The notes: a model not told the origin generated them from the letters alone. A stretch of DNA of 64,000 nt from Planctomycetota bacterium (GCA_016795285.1 JAEUIC010000011.1:182321-246320), one strand, 5' to 3'; shown: positions 33,620 to 43,163, counted from the first letter of the stretch. Numbers and translations: made by a program.

Positions 33620-33653
33620 AGCGTAGCAGCGGCCGCCGGCGGCGGCGTAAGCT
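33620..33653. promoter_or_regulatory. Divergent -10 candidates for hutH and the AI-2E-family gene
   Basis: Minus strand: GCTACGCTCTCGCC with TACGCT at 33625-33620, 11 bp before the hutH ATG. Plus strand: GTAAGCTCGCGCC with TAAGCT at 33648-33653, 56 bp before the GTG at 33710. Both match TANNNT plus a C/G-rich tract. A GC-rich inverted segment lies between them. No -35 consensus in either direction. Confidence 0.38.
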
Positions 33654-33709
33654 CGCGCCCCTCGTGCGCCGCCCCGCGCGCTCCCCCCTCCCTGACGGAA
33701 CGATCCGCC

Positions 33710-35521
33710 GTGACTGCCAAACCGGACCGCCCCGCCGACTCGCCCCGCCCCGACGCCGCTCGGCCGGAAGCCGCGCGCGCCGACGCCGCCGAGACCTCGC
33801 GCACGCGCCGCTTCTTTGCCCACCTGCCGCGCGCCGGGCTGATCCTCTTCCTGCTGGCGATCCTGGTCACCTTCCGCGAAGTGCTGCTGCCCTTCGTGCT
33901 GGCGATCTTCGTCGCCTACCTCATCTATCCGATCGTCTCGCGCATCGAGCGCATCCCGGTCGGCACGCGCCGGCCGCCGCGCTGGCTCGCGGTGGTGAGC
34001 GTCTACGCGCTGCTCTTCACGCTCGGCTGGTTCGGCGTGCCGCCGCTGGTCGGCAACGTCTCGGCGCAGCTGCGCAAGCTCGTGAGCGACCTGCCGAGCC
34101 ACTTCCAGTGGGTGCAGAAGCAGCGGAAGGGGCTCGACGAGTGGATCGCCGACAAGCTCGAGGTCGAGCACCTCACCGCGCCGACCCCCGAGTTGATCTA
34201 CGCCGACGTCGATGACCTCGCGACCGGCACCCTCCTGGCGCTGCCCGCCAACGACGACGAGCTCTTGCTGCCGCCGCCCGTCCCGCTGCGCGACCCGGTG
34301 ACGCCCGCCGCCACCGCTCCCGAGCGGCCGACCATCGTCCAGCTCTTCGCCATCAACGTGACGCTGCCGGACGGCAGCAAGCGGTCGCTCGGCCTGCCGG
34401 CGGGCGAGGCTCCCACGGGCGCTGCCAAGGCGTCCGACGGCGAGCTCGCCAGCGAAGCGAACGGCGAGGCGACCGAGAGCGCGCACGGCCAGGGCGATCC
34501 GCCGCCGGACGAGGACACCATCGCCGCGTCGGTGCCGCGCCGCTTCGACGAGGCGCGCGGCAACGCGCTGAAGAAGGAGCTCTTCGAGGCGATCAACGCC
34601 GAGCTGAAGCGCCCGGGCCTCGCGAAGGGGGTGGCCGCGCGCGTCGAGCGCGAGATCGTGCCGGCGCTGGCCTCGAAGCACCTCGGGCTGCCCGACGGCG
34701 ACCCGGGCATCGCGCTGCTCGCCCGCAACGCCGGGCTGCGCGTGCGCGACGCGGTGAAGCAGGAGGACTACGCGAACGTCGTCAACGCCTACGTCGTGGC
34801 CGGGCTCGAGACGGCGCGCCGCTGGGTGCAGACGGAGCTCGCCGGGCTGCTCGGCATGGTGACCGGGCTCGCGCACGGGATCTTCGACTTCTTCCTGATC
34901 CTGATGCTCACCGCCTTCTTCCTGATCTTCTTCCCGACCATCCGCGACTACCTGCGCGACCTCGTCGCGCCGCAGTACCGCGACGACTACGCCGTCGTGC
35001 TGAAGCGCATCGACACGCGCCTCTCGGGAGCGATCCGCGGACAGGTGATCATCTGCATCGTCAACGCGATCCTCACCTTCCCCGGCCTCTGGTTCATCGG
35101 CGCCCACTCCGACGCGACCAACCTCGCGAGCTACTCGGTGCTGCTCTCGCTGCTGGCCGGCGTGCTCTCGATGATCCCGATCTTCGGCGTCATCCTCTCG
35201 ACCGTGCCGATGGTGGTGCTGGCGCTGGCGCAGGGCTCGGTCGGCGGCGCGCTGGCCGTCGTCGCCTGGATCTGCATCATCCACGCGATCGAGGCGTACA
35301 TCCTGAACCCGAACATCCTCGGCCACAGCGCCAGCATGAACCCGATCATCGTGGTCTTCGCGCTGCTGGCGGGGAAGCACGTCGGAGGCATGCTCGGCGC
35401 GCTGCTGGCGGTGCCCGCCGCGTCGGTGGTCGTCTCGCTGTTCGGCTACTTCCGCCGCGTCGTCGCGACCAGCCACGACGAAGTCGCGAGCGGCGCACCG
35501 CCCGACCGCTGGGACGACTAG
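33710..35521 (+). CDS. AI-2E-family membrane protein with a large insert
   Basis: A 603-residue protein; typical members are about 350 residues. Three N-terminal membrane helices ([20 protein letters not shown] and following, then [15 protein letters not shown]) and a C-terminal set ([56 protein letters not shown]) match the family. Between them, about residues 145-365 form an acidic, Ala/Pro-rich insert. The family contains AI-2 exporters (TqsA) and Na+/H+ antiporters, so transport is inferred and the substrate is open. The start is GTG at 33710 in DNA shared divergently with hutH. Confidence 0.82.
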   Translation: MTAKPDRPADSPRPDAARPEAARADAAETSRTRRFFAHLPRAGLILFLLAILVTFREVLLPFVLAIFVAYLIYPIVSRIERIPVGTRRPPRWLAVVSVYALLFTLGWFGVPPLVGNVSAQLRKLVSDLPSHFQWVQKQRKGLDEWIADKLEVEHLTAPTPELIYADVDDLATGTLLALPANDDELLLPPPVPLRDPVTPAATAPERPTIVQLFAINVTLPDGSKRSLGLPAGEAPTGAAKASDGELASEANGEATESAHGQGDPPPDEDTIAASVPRRFDEARGNALKKELFEAINAELKRPGLAKGVAARVEREIVPALASKHLGLPDGDPGIALLARNAGLRVRDAVKQEDYANVVNAYVVAGLETARRWVQTELAGLLGMVTGLAHGIFDFFLILMLTAFFLIFFPTIRDYLRDLVAPQYRDDYAVVLKRIDTRLSGAIRGQVIICIVNAILTFPGLWFIGAHSDATNLASYSVLLSLLAGVLSMIPIFGVILSTVPMVVLALAQGSVGGALAVVAWICIIHAIEAYILNPNILGHSASMNPIIVVFALLAGKHVGGMLGALLAVPAASVVVSLFGYFRRVVATSHDEVASGAPPDRWDD

Positions 35522-35600
35522 CGGCGGCGCGAGGCGCGACGCGCGCGAGAACGCGGGAAGGGCTTCGCAACGGTCGGGCAGCGGTCACCATCGCGTCGAC

Positions 35601-35678
35601 GTCGGGTTTCCCCGACCGGTGCCGAGGTCAAGTCCTTAGCGGCCACGCGTCGATCGACTCCCGCGATTCGACTCCCGC
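35601..35678 (+). promoter_or_regulatory. Leader region of the chemoreceptor: hairpin, TCAAG box, direct repeat
   Basis: The 185-bp gap holds GTCGGG-TTTC-CCCGAC (35601-35616, perfect 6-bp stem, possibly terminating the upstream gene), TCAAG (35628) followed 16 bp later by GTCGATCG, and an 11-bp direct repeat TCGACTCCCGC (35654-35664 and 35668-35678). The TCAAG box resembles a sigma-28 element but the spacing is about 2 bp too long. Confidence 0.3.
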
Positions 35679-35706
35679 CCATGGCGAGTCGCGCCGGAGC
35701 CCGCGC

Positions 35707-37350
35707 ATGCCGCTTCCGAACCTCGCCCCCGCCACGCATTCCGCCGCCGCCGCGACCATCGCGCGGCCGCTGCAGCCGCCCGTCGCGCCGAAGGAGAGCC
35801 GCTCGCTCACCCTCCGCTTCGGCATCGACGCGCAGAACCTCGCGCTGCGGCACGAGTTCCTCCGCTTCGGCGAGCGCGATCGCCAGCTGCTCGCCGAACT
35901 CGCTCCCTGGATCGAGGCGAAGGCGCCGCAGATCGCCCGCGCGTTCTACGACTGGCAGTTCAGCTTCGCGCCGACCCGGCAGTTCTTCGACGACCACGCG
36001 CGCCATCGCGGCCTCCCGCTGACGGCGCTGCGCGAGACGCTCGAGCGCGCGCAGGCCGGCTACCTGAAGAGCGTCTTCTCGGGCGCGCCGGACGGCTTCG
36101 GCACCGCCTACTTCGAGTCGCGGCTCCAGGTCGGCGCGGTCCACGACCGCGTCAACCTGCCGTTCAAGTGGTACGTCGGCAGCTACTCCGAGTTCTTCGC
36201 GCTGATCCGCGCCGAGCTCGCCGCGTCGTTCCCGCAGAAGCGCAAGGCCGACTGGCGGCGCGACGCCGAGATGGCGCTCCTCAAGGTGTTCAACCTCGAC
36301 CTCCAGGCGATCGGCGACTCGTTCCTGCTCTCGACCCTCGAGACGATGGGGCTCAGCGTCGAGTCGGTGCAGGCCGGCCCGCGACAGGATCGGACCGAGG
36401 CGCTCGCGCAGGTGAAGCAGCAGGTGCGCGACCTGCTGGCGCAGGCGGGCTCCATCGCCGATCGCGCGCTCGACGCCGAATCGCTGCAGCGGGACGTTCC
36501 GGGCCTCCTCGGCGAGACGTTCGCGCGCATGTACCGCAACCTGCGCGACTTCGTCGAGTCGGCGCGCGCGGCAGCGGACCAGGTGGCGCAAGCCGCGGCG
36601 ACGATGAAGTCGACCAGCGCCACGATCGCCGAGGTGTCGGGCTCGACGTCGATCCAGGTGCAGTCGGTCTCCTCCTCGTCGGAGCAGGTGAACCGCAACG
36701 TGCAGACGGTCGCCGCCGCCACCGAGGAGATGGCCGCCAGCGTGAGGGAGATCGCGAAGAACGCCACCGATGCGGCGGGCGTCGCGCTCGGCGCGGTCGA
36801 CGTCGCGAAGGGGGCGAGCGGGACGATCGCGAAGCTGAACGCGAGCGGCACGGAGATCGGCAAGGTGATCAAGCTGATCACGGCGATCGCCGCGCAGACG
36901 AACCTCCTGGCGCTGAACGCCACCATCGAGGCGGCGCGCGCCGGCGAGGCGGGACGCGGCTTCGCGGTGGTCGCGAACGAGGTGAAGGAGCTGGCGCGCC
37001 GCACCACCGACGCGACCGCCGAGATCCGCAGCCGCATCGAGACGATCCAGGGCGACACGCAGCAGGCGATCGGCTCGATCGACCAGATCGGCAAGATCAT
37101 CGGCCGCATCCACGAGTCGCAGAACGCCATCGCGAGCGCGGTCGAGCAGCAGACGGCGGCCACCAGCGAGATCAGCCGGACGCTCGCCGAGGCGACCCAC
37201 GGGACCGCCGACATCGTGCAGCACATCGGCGGCGTGGCCGACGGCGCCGGCAAGGTGGCTCAGGGAGCCGAGCAGAGCGACGCGCTCGCCGGCGACCTCG
37301 ACCGCGCCGCGCACCAGCTGACGGCGTTGGTGGCGCAGTACCGGCTGTGA
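35707..37350 (+). CDS. Globin-coupled sensor chemoreceptor (HemAT-like)
   Basis: A 547-residue soluble receptor without membrane helices. A protoglobin-type sensor occupies about residues 45-200 ([17 protein letters not shown], then [15 protein letters not shown]); H146 in [19 protein letters not shown] fits the proximal haem ligand. A short helical linker leads to an MCP signalling domain with the hairpin tip [20 protein letters not shown] and [17 protein letters not shown]. It would report oxygen or another gas to CheA/CheW; none of those genes is in the window. GGAG lies 9 bp before the ATG. The last residues lack a CheR/CheB pentapeptide tether. Confidence 0.9.
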   Translation: MPLPNLAPATHSAAAATIARPLQPPVAPKESRSLTLRFGIDAQNLALRHEFLRFGERDRQLLAELAPWIEAKAPQIARAFYDWQFSFAPTRQFFDDHARHRGLPLTALRETLERAQAGYLKSVFSGAPDGFGTAYFESRLQVGAVHDRVNLPFKWYVGSYSEFFALIRAELAASFPQKRKADWRRDAEMALLKVFNLDLQAIGDSFLLSTLETMGLSVESVQAGPRQDRTEALAQVKQQVRDLLAQAGSIADRALDAESLQRDVPGLLGETFARMYRNLRDFVESARAAADQVAQAAATMKSTSATIAEVSGSTSIQVQSVSSSSEQVNRNVQTVAAATEEMAASVREIAKNATDAAGVALGAVDVAKGASGTIAKLNASGTEIGKVIKLITAIAAQTNLLALNATIEAARAGEAGRGFAVVANEVKELARRTTDATAEIRSRIETIQGDTQQAIGSIDQIGKIIGRIHESQNAIASAVEQQTAATSEISRTLAEATHGTADIVQHIGGVADGAGKVAQGAEQSDALAGDLDRAAHQLTALVAQYRL

Positions 37351-37451
37351 GCCGCACGCCGCGAGCGGCGAGGAGTCGGCAGGAGAGATCGGATTCGGAA
37401 CTTTCCCCCTTGAGGAACGGGGTGCGCGCCGGGTGCCCGCTTGCGCCCACT

Positions 37452-37483
37452 GCCAATTGGCGATAACAAGTCAGCCATCTGGC
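37452..37483 (+). promoter_or_regulatory. Paired palindromes: probable operator of the RES-Xre module
   Basis: Two GCCA-N2-TGGC palindromes, GCCAATTGGC (37452-37461) and GCCATCTGGC (37474-37483), lie 22 bp apart, about two helical turns. They flank GATAAC (37462-37467), a plausible -10 with TTGCGC (37441) as a weak -35, and end just before the ribosome-binding site. The patch is strikingly AT-rich for this genome. Autorepression by the Xre-type antitoxin is the natural reading. Confidence 0.6.
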
Positions 37484-37494
37484 AGGAGCGGACC

Positions 37495-37947
37495 ATGTCC
37501 TCGCAAGTCCTTCCCGGCGCCGCGACCAAGCCTGCGCTGAGCTACCTCGCGCACCTCGGGATCTCGGGCGATCTCCACTTCGCGGAGGGCGTCCGACTGG
37601 TCGCGCGCGGCTTGCCCTACAAGGCGTGGCTCGCCTTCGCGCGCGCGACGACGCTCGGGCCGCGTGAGCTCGCGGCGGCGATCGGCATCGCGGAGCGGAC
37701 CATCGCGCGGCGCAAGACGGCGGGCCGCCTCCACCCCGACGAGTCGGACCGCCTCGCGCGCGTGGCCCGCATCTTCGACCTCGTGCTGCAGTTCCACGAA
37801 GGCGACCGGGACGCCGCGCTGCGTTGGCTGTCGGCACCGCAGGTCGGGCTCGGCGGCGCGGTCCCGCTCGCGGTGGCGTCGAGCGACCTCGGCGCGCGCG
37901 AGATCGAGACGCTGATCGGCCGCCTCGAGCACGGCGTGATCGCCTGA
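37495..37947 (+). CDS. Xre/MbcA/ParS-family antitoxin
   Basis: A 150-residue antitoxin. The helical N-terminal HTH-like region is followed by the DUF2384-type C-terminal domain: EGVRLVARGLPYKAWLAF, LAAAIGIAERTIARRK and the conserved LARVARIFDLVLQFHEGDR, then ALRWLSAPQVGLGG. It neutralises the RES toxin by wrapping it and normally represses the shared promoter. ATG 37495 has GGAG 7 bp upstream and palindromes just before. The toxin begins 19 bp after its stop. Confidence 0.92.
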   Translation: MSSQVLPGAATKPALSYLAHLGISGDLHFAEGVRLVARGLPYKAWLAFARATTLGPRELAAAIGIAERTIARRKTAGRLHPDESDRLARVARIFDLVLQFHEGDRDAALRWLSAPQVGLGGAVPLAVASSDLGAREIETLIGRLEHGVIA

Positions 37948-37966
37948 GCGGGCAGAGCGGTCACTG

Positions 37967-38431
37967 ATGGCGACGCTCGAAGCTTGGCGCATCGTGAAAG
38001 CGCGCCACGTCGACCACCTCTTCGACGGCGAGGGGGCGCGCCTCCATGGCGGGCGCTGGAACAGCGTCGGCGTCGCGGTCGTCTACGCGGCGCAGAGCCG
38101 CGCGCTGGCGCTGCTCGAACTGCTCGCCCACCTCGAGCGCCCCGCCCTCCTCGCGAGCTACGTGGTCGCGCGCATCGCCTTCGACGACGCCCTCGTCGAG
38201 CGGCTCGACCCGGCCGAACTGCCGGCGGAGTGGCGCACCTCGCCGCCGCCGCGCGCGTTGGCGCGCTTCGGCGACGACTTCGTGCGACGCAAGGAGCGGC
38301 CGGTGCTGGCGCTGCCGAGCGTGTTGATCCCGAGCGAGTGCAACTACCTGCTCGATCCAGCCCATCCGGCGTTCCGGCAGTTCGAGTTCGGCTCGCCGGA
38401 GCCGATCACGATCGATCCGCGGCTCGGTTAG
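37967..38431 (+). CDS. RES-domain toxin
   Basis: A 154-residue RES toxin; the family cleaves or phosphorolyses NAD+. The name-giving residues appear in order: Arg in GARLHGGRWNSVG, the Tyr/Glu region VVYAAQSRALALLELLAH and Ser in LIPSECNYLLDPAHP. Length is typical and no truncation is visible, so it is predicted active. Acts in the cytoplasm, in an operon with the upstream antitoxin. The -1 neighbour (chemoreceptor) is unrelated, fitting an independent module. Confidence 0.93.
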   Translation: MATLEAWRIVKARHVDHLFDGEGARLHGGRWNSVGVAVVYAAQSRALALLELLAHLERPALLASYVVARIAFDDALVERLDPAELPAEWRTSPPPRALARFGDDFVRRKERPVLALPSVLIPSECNYLLDPAHPAFRQFEFGSPEPITIDPRLG

Positions 38432-38467
38432 CGGCGCGGCTTGTCGCGCCGGCGCTGCGCCGCTCGC

Positions 38468-41400
38468 TCAAGGCGGCGTGAGCAGGCCGCCGTCCAGCGC
38501 GCTCCAGAGCAGGCCGGCGCCGTCGCGCTCGTCGGCGACGAACGCCTGGAAGAACCAGCCGTCACCCGGCCGCGCGTCGTCTCCAGCCGGCGGCGGCGTG
38601 ATCCGCTGCTCGCCGCTCGCGGAGAGCTCGAACGGGAAGAGGATCTGGCGGCCGTCGAGCTTGCCGGCGCGCAGCTGGCCGAGGTTCTTGCCCTGCAGCG
38701 GCTTCAGCTCGACGTCGCGCGCGACGACCAGCGTCCCCTTCGCGCCGGGCGGTCCGCGCAGGACCAGCAGCGCCGCGCGGCCGTCGCCGTAGGTGCGGGT
38801 GAGGTGGAGCGAGCAGCGGTCGTCGCCGAGCTCGCGGTAGGAGGAGGTCGCGTCGACGTCGAGCGCGAGCTCGCGGCGCGCGCGCGTGAGGCGCCGCTCG
38901 AAGTCGCGCACGGTCGCGCCGTCGCGCAGCGTCATCCGCTCGCAGGAGCTGTCGTTCAGGACCGCCGTGCTGCGCGTCGCGACGAGCCCCGGCTCGCTGG
39001 CGTACCACTCGCCGAAGCGGACGCGTGCGGCGTGCAGCGTGCCGTCGACCAGCTCCGTCGCGCCGAGCGGCAGGTCGAAGAGGAGCACCTGCGGGCAGCG
39101 CTCGATCCGCGTCCGCGGCGGCAGGCCCGCCGCGAGGTCGAGCTCGTCCTTCAGCCCGATTCCCTGCAGCACGATCGAGCCGGCGCAATCGCGCAGCGTC
39201 AGCGTGCCGCGCTGCTGCGGCGGCGCGTCGGGATCGGGCAGCGCCGCTGCGTCGCTGCCGAAGACGACGCCGATCGTCGCGACCCGCTCGCCCGCCGCGA
39301 CCCCTTCGACGACCAGATCGCGCACGCGTGCACCGCCGAGCGGATCGGCGACCAGCGTCACGCCGCGGCGGATCGTCGCCGCTTCGTAGTCGCCCGCGGC
39401 GAGGCGCACGACGGCACCGACCGGCGCTTGGTCGAGCACCGCTTGCAGTCCCTGCGGCCCATCGGCCGGCGCCACCGCGAGCGCGCTCTCCCGCCACGGG
39501 ACGAGCGGCGGCGACGCGCCGCCCGGTGCGCGCGTGACGTACCACGCCAGCACGCCGCCGACCAGCAGCGCCTGCAGCGCGACGGCGAGCAGCTCGGAGC
39601 GGAAGCGCGGGCGCGCCGGCCGATGGACCAGCAGCGCGTGGATCAGGTGGCGGCGCGGCGCCGCCTCGGGCGCGATGCCCGCCGCGCGCGCCGCCGCTTC
39701 CGCCGCGGCCGCCGCCTCCGCCTGCCGCTCGCGCCGCCGGCCGATCGCGAAGCCGAGCAGCCCGAGCAGCGACGCGAAGGTGAGCAGCGCGCCGGCCGGG
39801 AGCGAGCGCGGCGCGAACTCGAGCTCGAGCTCGAGCGCGTGCGTGCCCGCCGCGAGCGGCAGCGCGATCAAGCCGTGGCGCGGCTCGCACGCGCGACCGC
39901 TCGCCGTCTCGTGCCAGCCAGGGAAGAAGGTCTGGTTGATCAGCAGCGTGTCGTCCGCCTCGAGCGTCGCGCTCACCGCGATCCGGTTCGGCGTGAAGCG
40001 CGCCTCGACCGTGCCACGGCCGTTCTCGAGGTACGCCTCGCCGCGGTAGCCGAGGTCCCCCTTCGCCCTCGCGGCCGGCAGCGACGGCACGTCCGACTGG
40101 CCAGTGACGTTGCCGCGATTGCGGAGCACCGCTTCGTGGAGCGGCCCGCCCCACTGCTCTGCGAGGTCGGGGAAGCGCGCCTGCTCGAAGGACGGCCGCG
40201 GATGGGGCCGGCCCGGCCCGCGCCACGTGGTCGGCGCGACGTCGGCGGGCGGCTCGATCGGGAAGGCGCCGCGCGCGATCGGTGCGTCGAACCAGACGAG
40301 CGGCGCACCGACCGCGAGCAGCAGCAGCGCCGCCGCACTGCGCGCGCCGCGCGTCCCGTCGCGCGTGATCCAGCCGAGCAGCCGCTCGCCGCCGAACCCC
40401 GCCAGCAGCGCCAGCGCGAAGACCACGTAGCCCATGAACCGCTCGGGCGCCTGCATCGAGGCGTAGACCGGCAGCCGATGGAGCGCGTCCCACAGCGACG
40501 GCTGCACGCTCGAACCGGCGGCGAGCCACGCGAAGGCGACCGCGATGGCGACGAACGGCCACGCGCGCCGCCACGCCGCGAAGAGCGCGACGATCGCCAA
40601 CAGCAGCACGAGCGGCCCGACGAAGGCGCCGCAGTCGACCCAGTAGAGGACGCTGCCGCCCTGCACGCTGACGTGGAGGCGATCGACCGCCTCCTCCGGA
40701 TGGGGCAGCAGCAGCGAGCGCGCCATCAGCTCGAGCGGCATGAAGCGGCCGCTCGCATCGAGGCGGCGCGGGAACTCGGAGAAGAGCTCGAGGAGCGGGA
40801 CGAGGCGCACCAGCGAGAGAGCGACGCCGACCAGCCCGAGCGCGCCGCTCGCCAGCAGCGGACGGACGCTCCGCTCGCGCAGCGCGCGCGCCGTCGCCTC
40901 GCACGCCAGCACCAGCGGGAAGAAGACGAAGTGGTGGACGCTGCCGGCAAAGAGGATGTGGGCGAAGAGCGCCGCGCCGAACAGGAGCCAGCCGTTCGAG
41001 CGCGACGCGCGGCGGCTGGCCAGCAGGAGCCACGGCAGGCTCGCCATGCCGAACAGCCAGTTGGGCAGCCCGCCGTTCACGTAGAAGCAGAGCGGACTCG
41101 CGGCGAGGAAGACGACGCCCGGCAGGAGCGCCGCGCCGCCACGCAGGCCGAGGTCGCGCGCCAGCGCGAAGAGCCCCATCCCGCACGCGACGAAGAGCGG
41201 CACCAGCAGCGCCTTGAACGCGAGCGGCGCCCCGAGCCAGAGCACGAGCGGCGTGACCGGCGTGAGCAGCATCGATTCGGGCTGCGCGAAGGAGACCTGG
41301 CCGCCGCGCCGCCACGGGTTCCACGCCGGGAACTCGCCCGCATCGAGCAGCGTCGACGCCTCGGCGGCCGCCTGGCCGAGGAAGGCGTTCCAGTCCTTGC

Positions 41401-41524
41401 CGCCCAACCGCTCGCCGCTGGTCAACGCCGGCCAGAGCAGCACGCACGCGAGCCCCGCGAAGAGCGCGAGCGCGACGAGCGTCGGCGCGCCGCGGGGGGC
41501 GCGAGCGGCGGAACCTGGATCCAT
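38468..41524 (-). CDS. YfhO-like polytopic membrane protein with beta-helix-like C-terminus
   Basis: A 1,018-residue protein. The N-terminal 600 residues have about 12 membrane helices in a GT-C/YfhO-like layout: an early loop GGKDWNAFLGQ, FPAWNPWRRGGQVSFAQPES in the first large loop, and HRLPVYASMQAPERFM later. A cytoplasmic Ala/Arg stretch and one more helix (ALLVGGVLAWYVTRA) follow. From about residue 685 a soluble region reads like a right-handed beta-helix (GLQAVLDQAPVGAVVRLAAG, then GVTLVADPLGG). YfhO proteins are proposed to glycosylate teichoic or surface polymers. That role is inferred; the fusion is unusual. The start lies 26 bp from a divergent gene. Confidence 0.75.
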   Translation of the reverse strand: MDPGSAARAPRGAPTLVALALFAGLACVLLWPALTSGERLGGKDWNAFLGQAAAEASTLLDAGEFPAWNPWRRGGQVSFAQPESMLLTPVTPLVLWLGAPLAFKALLVPLFVACGMGLFALARDLGLRGGAALLPGVVFLAASPLCFYVNGGLPNWLFGMASLPWLLLASRRASRSNGWLLFGAALFAHILFAGSVHHFVFFPLVLACEATARALRERSVRPLLASGALGLVGVALSLVRLVPLLELFSEFPRRLDASGRFMPLELMARSLLLPHPEEAVDRLHVSVQGGSVLYWVDCGAFVGPLVLLLAIVALFAAWRRAWPFVAIAVAFAWLAAGSSVQPSLWDALHRLPVYASMQAPERFMGYVVFALALLAGFGGERLLGWITRDGTRGARSAAALLLLAVGAPLVWFDAPIARGAFPIEPPADVAPTTWRGPGRPHPRPSFEQARFPDLAEQWGGPLHEAVLRNRGNVTGQSDVPSLPAARAKGDLGYRGEAYLENGRGTVEARFTPNRIAVSATLEADDTLLINQTFFPGWHETASGRACEPRHGLIALPLAAGTHALELELEFAPRSLPAGALLTFASLLGLLGFAIGRRRERQAEAAAAAEAAARAAGIAPEAAPRRHLIHALLVHRPARPRFRSELLAVALQALLVGGVLAWYVTRAPGGASPPLVPWRESALAVAPADGPQGLQAVLDQAPVGAVVRLAAGDYEAATIRRGVTLVADPLGGARVRDLVVEGVAAGERVATIGVVFGSDAAALPDPDAPPQQRGTLTLRDCAGSIVLQGIGLKDELDLAAGLPPRTRIERCPQVLLFDLPLGATELVDGTLHAARVRFGEWYASEPGLVATRSTAVLNDSSCERMTLRDGATVRDFERRLTRARRELALDVDATSSYRELGDDRCSLHLTRTYGDGRAALLVLRGPPGAKGTLVVARDVELKPLQGKNLGQLRAGKLDGRQILFPFELSASGEQRITPPPAGDDARPGDGWFFQAFVADERDGAGLLWSALDGGLLTPP

Positions 41525-41550
41525 GCGGCGCGGAACGTATCACTCGCCGC
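41525..41550. promoter_or_regulatory. 26-bp divergent promoter between two near-leaderless genes
   Basis: GCGGCG (41525-41530) and CGCCGC (41545-41550) form an inverted repeat around GAACGTATCAC. On the plus strand TATCAC (41538-41543) ends 7 bp before the GTG at 41551. On the minus strand TACGTT (41539-41534) ends 9 bp before the ATG at 41524. The two -10 candidates overlap by two bases. There is no room for ribosome-binding sites. Confidence 0.5.
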
Positions 41551-42309
41551 GTGGAACCCGAAGAGTACGCCCGCATCCATCACCACGAGCAGCGCCACTT
41601 CTGGTACCGCGGCGTGCATGCGCTCTTCACCGGTGCGCTCGCGCGCGCGCTGCCGGGCGGGCCGCTGCGACTGCTCGATGCCGGTTGCGGGACGGGCGGG
41701 CTGCTCGAGTCGATCGGGCGGCGCTTCCCCGCTGCGCGCCGCTTCGGCTTCGACCTCTCGCCCCACGCGCTGCGCTTCGCCCCCGGCCGCGCCGCCGCGC
41801 CGCTGCTGCAAGCGTCGATCGAGCGCGTGCCCTTCCGCGACGGCGCCTTCGATGCGGTCGTCTCGGCCGACGTCCTCTACCACCGCGCGGTCGCCGACGA
41901 CGCGGCGGCGCTGGCCGAGCTGGCGCGCGTCACGCGGCCGGGCGGCGTGGTGCTCCTCAACCTGCCGGCCCACCGCGATCTTTACGGCGCGCACGACGCC
42001 TTCGTCCACACGCAGCGCCGCTACGAGCGGGCCGACGTCGAGCGGATCGCCGCCGCGGCCGGCCTCGCCGTCGAGCGCCTCTGCTGGTTCAACTCGGCGC
42101 TCTTCCCCCTCGCCCGCGCGCGCCGCCGCCGGACGCGCGCCGCCGCGGCCGCCTCCGACGTCGCGCTGCCGCTCGCGCCGGTGAACGCGCTGCTGTCGGC
42201 GTGGCTCCGCTTCGAGGCGTGGTGGACGCTGCGCGCCCCGCTGCCGACCGGGCTCTCCCTCTTCGCGATCCTGCGCCGACCCGGTCCACCCGTCGCGCCC
42301 GCTCGCTAG
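41551..42309 (+). CDS. Class I SAM-dependent methyltransferase
   Basis: A 252-residue methyltransferase. Motif I is LLDAGCGTGGLLESIG, followed by FGFDLSPHAL and VVSADVLYHRAV, with TRPGGVVLLNLPAH as motif III. The opening EQRHFWYRG resembles methyltransferases in surface-polysaccharide clusters. The GTG start has no ribosome-binding site and a -10 candidate 7 bp away, consistent with leaderless translation. First gene of a seven-gene operon; target unknown, probably a glycan or lipid intermediate. Confidence 0.85.
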   Translation: MEPEEYARIHHHEQRHFWYRGVHALFTGALARALPGGPLRLLDAGCGTGGLLESIGRRFPAARRFGFDLSPHALRFAPGRAAAPLLQASIERVPFRDGAFDAVVSADVLYHRAVADDAAALAELARVTRPGGVVLLNLPAHRDLYGAHDAFVHTQRRYERADVERIAAAAGLAVERLCWFNSALFPLARARRRRTRAAAAASDVALPLAPVNALLSAWLRFEAWWTLRAPLPTGLSLFAILRRPGPPVAPAR

Positions 42310-42312
42310 ACT
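42307..42312 (+). promoter_or_regulatory. Candidate internal -10 before the second GT2 gene
   Basis: CGCTAGACTCGCCCGCC holds TAGACT (42307-42312), overlapping the methyltransferase stop codon, 46 bp before the GTG at 42359. It has the TANNNT plus C-rich form used elsewhere. It is the only gap of note (49 bp) in the operon. Confidence 0.35.
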
Positions 42313-42358
42313 CGCCCGCCCTTCCCCTTCCCTCCCACTCCGGACGGCACGGCACCGC

Positions 42359-43156
42359 GTGGTCGACACAGCAGCGACGGCGAGCAAGAGCGGGCGGCCG
42401 GGCATCTCGGTCTTCTTCCCGGCGTATGGCGACTGGGGCACCATCGCGAGCCTCGTCGTGCTCTCCGAGGCGGTGCTGCGCGAGCTGACCGACGACTGGG
42501 AGATCATCGTCGTCAACGACTGCAGCCCCGACCACGTGGGGCAGATCCTCGCCGAGCTCGCGCCGCGCTACCCGCGGCTCAAGATCGTGACGCACGCGGC
42601 GAATCGCGGCTACGGCGGCGCGCTGCGCAGCGGCTTCGCCAACGCCACCAAGGAGTGGGTCTTCTACACCGACGGCGACGCGCAGTACGACGTGCGCGAG
42701 CTCAAGCTCCTGGTCGAGGCGCGCGACGCCGCCGCCGCGCGCGGGCAGCCGGCCGACATGGTGAACGGCTGGAAGATCGAGCGGCACGACCCGCTGCACC
42801 GCAAGGTGATCGGCAAGCTCTACCACCGCTTCGTCAAGTTCATGTTCGGGTTGAAGATCCGCGACGTCGACTGCGACTTCCGCCTGATCCGCCGCAGCGT
42901 CTTCGACACCATCGAGCTCACCCGCAACTCCGGCATCATCTGCGTCGAGCTGGTCACCAAGATCGAGAAGAACGGCTTCCGCGTCGAGCACGTGCCGGTG
43001 CACCACTACCACCGCCTCCACGGCAAGTCGCAGTTCTTCAACTTCGCGCGCGTGGCGCGCGTCGCCCGCGACATGGGCAAGCTCTGGATCGAGCTGATCC
43101 GCGAGAAGAAGGTGACCCGCCCCGACGCGCCGCCGCGCGCCGCCGCGGGCCGGTGA
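42359..43156 (+). CDS. Family 2 glycosyltransferase
   Basis: A 265-residue GT-A enzyme: SVFFPAYGDWGTIASLVVL, IIVVNDCSPDHVG, the DxD segment FYTDGDAQYD, then IRDVDCDFRLIRRSVF and VPVHHYHRLHGKSQFF. It lacks C-terminal membrane helices. It belongs to the dolichyl-phosphate-sugar-synthase-like branch, so transfer to a polyprenyl carrier is likely. It is followed 7 bp later by an epimerase and then an aminotransferase, implying a modified sugar donor made by the same operon. Confidence 0.88.
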   Translation: MVDTAATASKSGRPGISVFFPAYGDWGTIASLVVLSEAVLRELTDDWEIIVVNDCSPDHVGQILAELAPRYPRLKIVTHAANRGYGGALRSGFANATKEWVFYTDGDAQYDVRELKLLVEARDAAAARGQPADMVNGWKIERHDPLHRKVIGKLYHRFVKFMFGLKIRDVDCDFRLIRRSVFDTIELTRNSGIICVELVTKIEKNGFRVEHVPVHHYHRLHGKSQFFNFARVARVARDMGKLWIELIREKKVTRPDAPPRAAAGR

Positions 43157-43163
43157 GCGGCCG

